NCBI GenBank assembly: GCA_905479845.1
Contig: CAJQOB010000236.1
Location: 1-5,075, forward strand
Direction of reading: 5' to 3'
Length of the DNA stretch: 5,075 bases
Source of the DNA: an uncultured Flavobacteriales bacterium
GTDB lineage: Bacteria; Bacteroidota; Bacteroidia; Flavobacteriales_D; Crocinitomicaceae
Below, piece by piece: positions 1-4,219 of this stretch (the first letter of the stretch is position 1; each line of letters begins with the position of its first letter). The translations under genes were made by a program, and so were the position numbers. Below the pieces are notes generated by a model that saw only the letters and a program-made list of their open reading frames with translations, was not told where the DNA came from and ran no database searches.

Positions 1-459
1 CGAACAGCGATCAAATGGTTCCTTGGTTTAATTGTGATACAATTGATTTATGGTGCGTTCGTAGCAGGACTGAAAGCGGGATTCATTTACAATACATATC
101 CCAAAATGGGGGATAACTGGCTTCCTCTTGATGCCAATCTCGCGATGGAAGAATTGGGCGTTTTTGGACTTATGGAAAGCCCTGGACTCGTACAGTTTAT
201 GCATAGGGTTTTAGCTGTGCTCGTTCTTGTTGGATTAGCACTGTTATGGCAAAAAGCAATCAAAGAAAAGGTTCATCGAAGAGTGCAGGCTGGTATATAC
301 GCTCCGTCCATAGCAGTTGGGGTTCAGTTTATTTTGGGAGTTCTTGTATTGCTATATGGAGTCCCAATTTATCTAGGTGTGTTGCATCAATTTGTTGCAA
401 TTGTCGTTTTGATGTCTGCAGTGTATATTACTCACTCGATGCGAAGAAGATACAGTTAG
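1..459 (+). CDS. ctaA: Heme A synthase (COX15/CtaA family), C-terminal 152 residues; 5' end outside window
   Basis: Frame 1 is open from the first base to the TAG at 457-459. COX15/CtaA is a membrane enzyme that oxidises the methyl group of heme O to make heme A for aa3-type cytochrome oxidases. The visible part begins near the family motif GAFVAGLKAG (residues 18-27 of the fragment), followed by YNTYPKMG. Two conserved heme-ligand-type histidines are present, in QFMHR (His68) and LHQF (His129). Four hydrophobic segments, at about 8-26, 69-86, 99-120 and 127-148, match the second half of an eight-helix protein. The C-terminus is short and basic (MRRRYS). A GTG at 34 lies mid-helix and is not the start; the gene clearly continues upstream. 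It converges with a small - strand gene 7 bases away. Family assignment is secure; operon partners are not visible. Confidence 0.93.
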   Translation, partial: RTAIKWFLGLIVIQLIYGAFVAGLKAGFIYNTYPKMGDNWLPLDANLAMEELGVFGLMESPGLVQFMHRVLAVLVLVGLALLWQKAIKEKVHRRVQAGIYAPSIAVGVQFILGVLVLLYGVPIYLGVLHQFVAIVVLMSAVYITHSMRRRYS

Positions 460-466
460 AAGGTGC

Positions 467-643
467 TTACTTTATAGCTGAGATCAGTAGTGTTGCACCC
501 AGAAGAAAACCGAAGAATATCGGAAGAAGAACTGTTGTTTCTAATCTCTTCGCTTTGTTGATTCGTCTTTTAAAGTAAATGATGAACATCGAAAGGCCAA
601 CGTAAGCACCAAAAACTAATAAATACAGAAAGAATTCTTTCAT
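467..643 (-). CDS. Small two-helix membrane protein, 58 residues, function unknown
   Basis: The - strand reads ATG (641-643) to TAA (467-469) without interruption and begins MKEFFLYLLVFGAYVGLSMF. The predicted protein is a clean helical hairpin. A first hydrophobic segment spans about residues 4-23, a strongly basic loop (KRRINKAKR) about 25-33, and a second hydrophobic segment about 37-56. This follows the positive-inside rule, with both ends outside. Codon use is unremarkable and no other credible gene occupies the interval. A + strand open frame over 246-578 overlaps ctaA and looks like a shadow. No recognisable Shine-Dalgarno precedes the ATG, as is usual in Bacteroidota. I do not recognise the family. 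Position beside ctaA could mean a respiratory accessory role, but that is only inference. The main doubt is its small size. Confidence 0.62.
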   Translation of the reverse strand: MKEFFLYLLVFGAYVGLSMFIIYFKRRINKAKRLETTVLLPIFFGFLLGATLLISAIK

Positions 644-803
644 AATTGAACGAGATTATCCGAGTTTGTGATTGCAAAGTTGGGGTTTATTACACCGATA
701 GAAAATGAGAGAGATCATGTCGAATTCTGATAATCTTCATAGTTACATGCTTTAGTAAGAGTTGTCAATACCTCATTAAAACCACTAATACTTACGTTTT
801 TTG

Positions 804-817
804 CTGATATGTATCAT
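804..817 (+). promoter_or_regulatory. Fnr/Crp-type operator upstream of the radical SAM gene
   Basis: The sequence CTGATATGTATCAT contains the perfect inverted repeat TGAT-ATGT-ATCA. That is the core of the Fnr/Dnr/NnrR consensus TTGAT-N4-ATCAA; only the outermost base on each side departs from it. Its start lies 36 bases before the start of an exact TAnnTTTG element, the same spacing as the box in front of norC. With a start site a few bases past that element, the box would centre near -41.5, the class II activator position. The likely binder is the Crp/Fnr protein encoded at 3562-4218; that link is inferred. Confidence 0.62.
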
Positions 818-839
818 AGTATGAGGGGTGAGTACTAAC

Positions 840-847
840 TACTTTTG
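840..847 (+). promoter_or_regulatory. Bacteroidota -7 promoter element of the radical SAM gene
   Basis: TACTTTTG matches the Bacteroidota sigma-ABfr -7 consensus TAnnTTTG exactly. It would start transcription near 852, giving a leader of about 30 bases before the ATG at 882. No clear -33 TTG element is seen, which fits a promoter that depends on an activator bound at the Fnr-type box upstream. Confidence 0.6.
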
Positions 848-881
848 GCGGAGAATCAGAATTCAAAAATGAAAGTAGATT

Positions 882-1652
882 ATGTCGACATTTCTGTTTA
901 GCGAACACGTTTTTGGACCAATTAAAAGTAGGAGGTTAGGTCGATCTCTTGGAGTGAATTTACTATCGACCCAAGATAAAGTTTGCAACTTCGATTGCCT
1001 GTACTGTGAATGTGGGTACACGAAGGAACCTGGAAAGATTAAACATAAATATATGAGTAGAGACGATCTGTTCAAAATGCTTGAAGAAGGCATTAAGAAT
1101 TCTTTAGAAAATGGAATAGATGAAATAACCTTTGCAGGTAATGGAGAACCCACTTTGCATCCGGATTTTCTGGAAATTGCAAAATTCATGGCTCAAATGC
1201 GCGATGAATACTGTGAGGACGATCAAATAGTATTACTCACAAATGGAACAACATTGCACAAGTCCCAAATCAAATCAGCGATGGATTTCATTGACACAAT
1301 TGCGATAAAATTGGATGCCGGTACCGACGACCTTCTGAATTTGATCGATAGTCCGTTAAGCCCAGTTCATATTAGTGAATTAGTTGAAAAAATTCAATCC
1401 TTGAGCTGTTCGGTAACAATTCAAACCATGTTTATCAAAGGCGAGAAGAATGGGATTCGCTTCGATAATACCTCAGAAGAAAACATTCTTTCATGGATGA
1501 ATATTCTTCAGCAATTGGAACCCGAAGAGGTTATGATTTACTCTGTTTCACGTGATACTCCACTTGAGTCAATCGAAGCGATTCCACTGGAAAAACTAAA
1601 AGAAATTGCCAGGAGGGTTGAAGATTTAGGATTGAAAACTCTTGTGGTTTGA
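882..1652 (+). CDS. Radical SAM protein of unknown function (COG0731-like Fe-S oxidoreductase)
   Basis: A 256-residue radical SAM protein. The N-terminus carries FGPIKSRRLGRSLGVN (11-26), a signature I associate with COG0731-like Fe-S oxidoreductases. The cluster motif CX3CX2C follows at Cys35, Cys39 and Cys42 (CNFDCLYC). Cys44 directly after it gives CX3CX2CXC. GNGEP (86-90) is the SAM-binding GGE-type motif, and LLTNGTTL (about 118-125) and IAIKLDAG are later barrel strands. There is no C-terminal SPASM or TRAM domain, so the protein is little more than a radical SAM core. The ATG at 882 is chosen because the conserved N-terminal motif starts right after it; another ATG at 869 is out of frame and soon stops. 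The substrate is unknown. A promoter matching that of norCB suggests expression under low oxygen or nitrosative conditions. Confidence 0.88.
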   Translation: MSTFLFSEHVFGPIKSRRLGRSLGVNLLSTQDKVCNFDCLYCECGYTKEPGKIKHKYMSRDDLFKMLEEGIKNSLENGIDEITFAGNGEPTLHPDFLEIAKFMAQMRDEYCEDDQIVLLTNGTTLHKSQIKSAMDFIDTIAIKLDAGTDDLLNLIDSPLSPVHISELVEKIQSLSCSVTIQTMFIKGEKNGIRFDNTSEENILSWMNILQQLEPEEVMIYSVSRDTPLESIEAIPLEKLKEIARRVEDLGLKTLVV

Positions 1653-1685
1653 TACAGTCCTAAGCAGGGAAGAGGTAGATGTGCA

Positions 1686-1694
1686 CCCCCCCCC
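1686..1694 (+). repeat. Run of nine C in the promoter region of norCB
   Basis: Nine consecutive C lie 12 bases upstream of the Fnr-type box in front of norC, in otherwise AT-rich intergenic DNA. Such runs are prone to slippage, in replication and in sequencing. It does not overlap the predicted operator or -7 element. Confidence 0.9.
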
Positions 1695-1706
1695 TCATTA
1701 GGTTCA

Positions 1707-1720
1707 TTGATTAAGATCAT
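1707..1720 (+). promoter_or_regulatory. Fnr/Crp-type operator upstream of norCB
   Basis: TTGATTAAGATCAT matches TTGAT-N4-ATCAA at nine of ten defined positions. It starts 36 bases before the start of the -7 element TACCTTTG, so a dimer would centre near -41.5. Control of nor genes by Fnr/Dnr/NnrR-type regulators at such sites is well established in denitrifiers. Control by the neighbouring Crp/Fnr gene product is inferred. Confidence 0.74.
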
Positions 1721-1742
1721 TCTTTGTTCGTGTACCTGAAGA

Positions 1743-1750
1743 TACCTTTG
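1743..1750 (+). promoter_or_regulatory. Bacteroidota -7 promoter element of norCB
   Basis: TACCTTTG is an exact match to TAnnTTTG. A start near 1755 would leave a leader of only about 9 bases before the norC ATG at 1764. TTTG at 1723-1726 is a possible but closely spaced -33 element. An A-rich stretch (eight A at 1754-1761) sits between the element and the start codon and may serve ribosome binding, since no Shine-Dalgarno is present. Confidence 0.65.
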
Positions 1751-1763
1751 CCTAAAAAAAAGA

Positions 1764-2186
1764 ATGCACAAGCGAATCAGGCAAAATAAGCTAACATTGA
1801 TGATTTTTATCACAGTGTGTGCCGTGTACACGGTTATTGTGTACTCTGGAAAGACCGCATCCTCCGCACCATATTTAAGTTCTCAGGCCATGGAAGGTGA
1901 GAAGCTGTGGCAAGATAATAATTGCGCTTCCTGTCATCAAATTTATGGTTTAGGTGGATATTTGGGAGACGACCTCACAAACGTAATATCTAATCCGCAT
2001 AAAGGTGAAAACTATGTAAAGGCATTCTTAAACGCTGGATCTAAATCAATGCCCAAGTTCAACTTTACAGAAGAAGAAAAAGAGCAGATAGTCCAGTTTT
2101 TATCCCACGTCGATTGGACAGGGTATTACCCCAATGTTGATGCCGAATTAGGGAAGGACGGATGGGTTTCTATTAAATACAAGTAG
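1764..2186 (+). CDS. norC: Nitric oxide reductase cytochrome c subunit NorC
   Basis: A 140-residue membrane-anchored c-type cytochrome, the electron-entry subunit of nitric oxide reductase. A basic N-terminus (MHKRIRQNK) precedes one uncleaved membrane helix at about residues 10-28. The heme c motif CASCH is at 54-58, followed by the NorC-typical GLGGYLGDDLTNV (62-74). Met96 in KSMPKF is the expected sixth heme ligand. The C-terminal segment VDWTGYYPN also fits NorC. The heme domain would face the periplasm. The ATG at 1764 is preferred over Met13, which lies inside the helix. norB follows 2 bases after the stop, so the two are surely co-transcribed, from the Fnr-type promoter directly upstream. 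Confidence 0.93.
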   Translation: MHKRIRQNKLTLMIFITVCAVYTVIVYSGKTASSAPYLSSQAMEGEKLWQDNNCASCHQIYGLGGYLGDDLTNVISNPHKGENYVKAFLNAGSKSMPKFNFTEEEKEQIVQFLSHVDWTGYYPNVDAELGKDGWVSIKYK

Positions 2187-2188
2187 AC

Positions 2189-2596
2189 ATGAAGAAAAAT
2201 TTCTCACTGCTTTTTATCCTGTGTGGACTATGCATGCTGGTAGTAGGAGCTCTAATTGGAGTGCTTACGTCGCTCGTATATTTGTACCCTGATTTCTTTA
2301 AAGAAGTTTTGCCCTTCAATCAATTGCGTCCATTGCATACCACGTCAGTTGTTTCGTGGATTGTTCTTACGGCAACGGGTGGTGTCTACTTCTACATTGG
2401 GAGGAGTAAAAAAGTAAAGCTGTTTTCCTCGAGACTTGGAGTGCTGCACTTATTCATTTTTGCTTGTGTAGCATTCGGCATTCTTTTCTCCTTAGTTGGA
2501 AATAAAATGGGGGGGAAGGGAGTACATGGTGTTTCATCCTGTGTTCATCTTGCCAATCCTTCTAGGGTGGTTCATCTTTGGATACAATTATTTTAA
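2189..2596 (+). CDS. norB: norB piece 1: N-terminal reading frame
   Basis: The ATG lies 2 bases after the norC stop. Residues 1-109 are genuine NorB: membrane helix 1 (about 5-30), the helix with LRPLHTTSVVSW carrying His50, and a further helix ending in SLVGNKMGG. After G7 at 2509-2515 the frame is wrong, and the last 26 residues before the stop (KGVHGVSS onward) are not NorB-like. Dropping one G from the run rejoins NKMGG to REYMVF in the next frame. Confidence 0.6.
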   Translation: MKKNFSLLFILCGLCMLVVGALIGVLTSLVYLYPDFFKEVLPFNQLRPLHTTSVVSWIVLTATGGVYFYIGRSKKVKLFSSRLGVLHLFIFACVAFGILFSLVGNKMGGKGVHGVSSCVHLANPSRVVHLWIQLF

Positions 2597-3422
2597 ATCC
2601 CTTGTAGGAAAGGTCAAAGACTGGCCAGTCTATTACTGGATGTGGGGAATTGGAATCGTATTTATGATCTTTCACCTATCCGAAGCCAATTTTTGGGTGT
2701 TCGATTATTTCCGAAAGGATTACGTAAAAGACCTTACTGTTCAATGGAAGTCTTATGGGTCATTCGTAGGAAGTTGGAACATGCTGGTGTACGGTACAGC
2801 CTTTTATGTGCTTTCAAAAATTAAAGATAATACCAACATTGCACGAGGACGAGTAACCTTCTTTTTCTTCTTTCTCGGCTTGACAAACCTGATGTTTGGT
2901 TGGGCGCATCACGCCTATATTTTGCCAACATTACCCTGGATTCGATATGTAGCGTATGCAGTTAGTATGACGGAGTGGATAATCTTTATTCGAATCATAT
3001 ACGGTTGGAGAAAGTCGCTTACTCCAAGAGAGAAGAAGGAAAACTCGATGGCTTATATGTTTATTAGAGCAAGCGACTTCTGGGTTTTTGCAAATCTGGT
3101 TATGGCCTTGCTCATGTCGATTCCAACACTTAACTTTTTTACGCACGGAACACACGTTACGGTTGCTCACTCCATGGGAACAACAATTGGAATCAACACG
3201 TGCATTCTGCTGGCTTCGGTGTCCTTTATTTTATCAAAATTGGAGGTTAAACACCGTCCTACCAGAAAGCTACCATTTTACATGTTTAATGGTTCCCTAT
3301 TCGTGTTTTGGATAACTTTAATAGCTATGGGGTTGAAAAAAGCCGTTTGGGAATTGAACAATCCAGATGGACACATCGGAGAATTGCACAGCGAGAGTGC
3401 CCCATATTATATTCGTTTGTGA
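2496..3422 (+). CDS. norB: norB piece 2: central reading frame with most catalytic residues
   Basis: Genuine NorB sequence starts at about 2511-2517 (GGREYMVFHP); the ATG at 2496 is just the first start codon in this frame and is not a natural start. It carries the helix with YGSFVGSWNML, the paired His-His in FGWAHHAY (codons at 2907-2912) and THGTHVTVAHSMG. The final helix is missing: the frame ends at the TGA at 3420-3422 after SESAPYYIRL, before the last membrane segment. Confidence 0.6.
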   Translation: MEIKWGGREYMVFHPVFILPILLGWFIFGYNYFKSLVGKVKDWPVYYWMWGIGIVFMIFHLSEANFWVFDYFRKDYVKDLTVQWKSYGSFVGSWNMLVYGTAFYVLSKIKDNTNIARGRVTFFFFFLGLTNLMFGWAHHAYILPTLPWIRYVAYAVSMTEWIIFIRIIYGWRKSLTPREKKENSMAYMFIRASDFWVFANLVMALLMSIPTLNFFTHGTHVTVAHSMGTTIGINTCILLASVSFILSKLEVKHRPTRKLPFYMFNGSLFVFWITLIAMGLKKAVWELNNPDGHIGELHSESAPYYIRL

Positions 3423-3553
3423 TTTCAGGAATAGCTCTGTTTATTTCAATTGTATGGATTGCCATTCCTATGATACGTAGTTTACTTCCGTATTGCCGCC
3501 ATCTCATTATTCCGGATAGCATGTACGAAGAAATCGAAGGACGTAGAAAATAA
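3404..3553 (+). CDS. norB: norB piece 3: C-terminal helix in a shifted frame
   Basis: This is the continuation of NorB in another frame, without its own start codon. From Phe at 3416-3418 it reads FVISGIALFISIVWIAIPMI, a complete membrane helix of the kind that ends NorB. A polar tail follows, to the TAA at 3551-3553. One extra base, for example a fourth T at 3416-3418, would join SAPYYIR directly to FVISG. The left boundary given here is approximate. Confidence 0.55.
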   Translation: MLYSFVISGIALFISIVWIAIPMIRSLLPYCRHLIIPDSMYEEIEGRRK

Positions 3554-3561
3554 AGAGTCAA

Positions 3562-4218
3562 TTAATGTGCCTCCGACAATTCGAATAAGGCTTCAAGATC
3601 TAGAATGTGAATCTCTTTGTTGTCAAGCCGAATTATCTTGTCAGCACTTAAACTGAGTAAGGCTCTCACCGCAGATTCACAGGAAATTCCGGCCATGTTA
3701 GCGATGTCCTTTCTGGATAAAGAAAAGCTCAATTTTGTAGATGAATCCTGGTCAAATCCGAATACTTTGTAGTTTGCATGCACTACATAGGCAATGAAAT
3801 TCTTAACGGGAAGTTGCTTCGCTAGTTTCTCAGAAGTTCTAAGTTCCTCGGCAAAGAACATCATCATGTAAAAGCCAAATTCGGGATTCGTTTTTACTGT
3901 TTGATTGAAAATCTTAATGGGTATGAAGGTAATTGCCGTAGGGGCAAGTGCTTGTGCATTGATTGAGTATGTCCAATCTCCGCCAAAACCTCGGTGGCCT
4001 AAAATGTCGCTGTTCGAAGCGAGTCGGATAATTCGAGTGTTGCCTTTAGTGGTTCGCGTAGAAACTTTAACCTTCCCTTCATTTATAAAGAACAAGCCTT
4101 CTATTTGTTCTCCTATTTTGAAGATCATATCAGCGGCCTTGTAATTTCGAACTTCACAATGTGAACAGATGAAGTCCTGCCACTCTTTAGAACAGTATTT
4201 TTCAATTACTGCATGCAT
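3562..4218 (-). CDS. Crp/Fnr-family transcriptional regulator
   Basis: A 218-residue regulator with a cyclic-nucleotide-binding-type domain (about 24-112) and a C-terminal winged helix-turn-helix (about 168-201, SRKDIANMAGISCESAVRALL). In the recognition helix, Glu181 and Arg185 stand where CRP and Fnr read TGA half-sites; Fnr's conserved Ser is Val184. The phosphate-binding region reads DILGHRGFGGDWTYSINAQAL. The cAMP-contacting Glu72 and Arg82 of CRP are replaced by Ile and Tyr, so cAMP is an unlikely ligand. The N-terminus has Cys9, Cys18 and Cys21 (CX8CX2C), unlike Fnr's four-Cys pattern; the only other Cys is Cys180. The ATG at 4218 is preferred over a TTG at 4230 because GGAGG precedes it and it sits 1 base after the moaA stop. 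It is the likely regulator of norCB and the radical SAM gene. The signal is unknown; NO, oxygen or redox are candidates. Confidence 0.88.
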   Translation of the reverse strand: MHAVIEKYCSKEWQDFICSHCEVRNYKAADMIFKIGEQIEGLFFINEGKVKVSTRTTKGNTRIIRLASNSDILGHRGFGGDWTYSINAQALAPTAITFIPIKIFNQTVKTNPEFGFYMMMFFAEELRTSEKLAKQLPVKNFIAYVVHANYKVFGFDQDSSTKLSFSLSRKDIANMAGISCESAVRALLSLSADKIIRLDNKEIHILDLEALFELSEAH

Positions 4219-4219
4219 A

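Larger units (their letters stand above)
2189..3553 (+). pseudogene. norB: Nitric oxide reductase large subunit NorB, interrupted by two compensating frameshifts
   Basis: Three successive open frames together encode one heme-copper-superfamily NorB. As read, frame is lost by +1 within G7 at 2509-2515 and restored by a missing base at about 3400-3419. The net shift is zero and the repaired protein would be 454 residues, close to the usual 450-460. Repaired numbering: His50 in LRPLHTT is a low-spin heme ligand, His240-His241 match the paired FeB histidines, and His327 in VAHSM matches the high-spin heme ligand. About twelve membrane helices are expected. Positions equivalent to Pseudomonas cNOR His207, Glu211 and His349 read Tyr189, Val193 and Met329, so this is a divergent NOR type. 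Both indels lie in or near homopolymers, so sequencing error is as likely as true gene decay. The rest looks well preserved, with no stop in frame. Confidence 0.82.

Noticed and set aside
460..466. Bidirectional terminator between ctaA and the small gene
   Set aside because: The gap is 7 bases and no stem-loop with a T run can be drawn around it.
628..641. Perfect 14-base palindrome GAAAGAATTCTTTC
   Set aside because: It lies within codons 1-6 of the small - strand gene and follows from the codons for Lys-Glu-Phe-Phe; it has no loop and does not resemble a known operator here.
675..682. Possible - strand -7 element CAACTTTG for the small membrane protein
   Set aside because: It misses the first T of TAnnTTTG and has no convincing -33 partner; too weak to list as a promoter.
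690..780. Small + strand frame starting at ATG near 706 in the intergenic region
   Set aside because: Only 16 codons, no hydrophobic or conserved pattern, no ribosome-binding or promoter signal.
863..1189. Open frame on the - strand over the radical SAM gene
   Set aside because: It is antisense to clearly conserved radical SAM motifs and has no recognisable domain; a shadow.
1538..1831. Open frame on the - strand spanning the norC promoter region
   Set aside because: It covers the 3' end of the radical SAM gene, the Fnr-type box, the -7 element and the norC start, with low-complexity translation across the C9 run; a shadow.
2496..2530. Programmed ribosomal frameshift at G7 in norB
   Set aside because: A second, opposite shift near 3400-3419 is also needed for a complete protein, and no stimulatory structure or family precedent is evident. 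Sequencing error or mutation is simpler.
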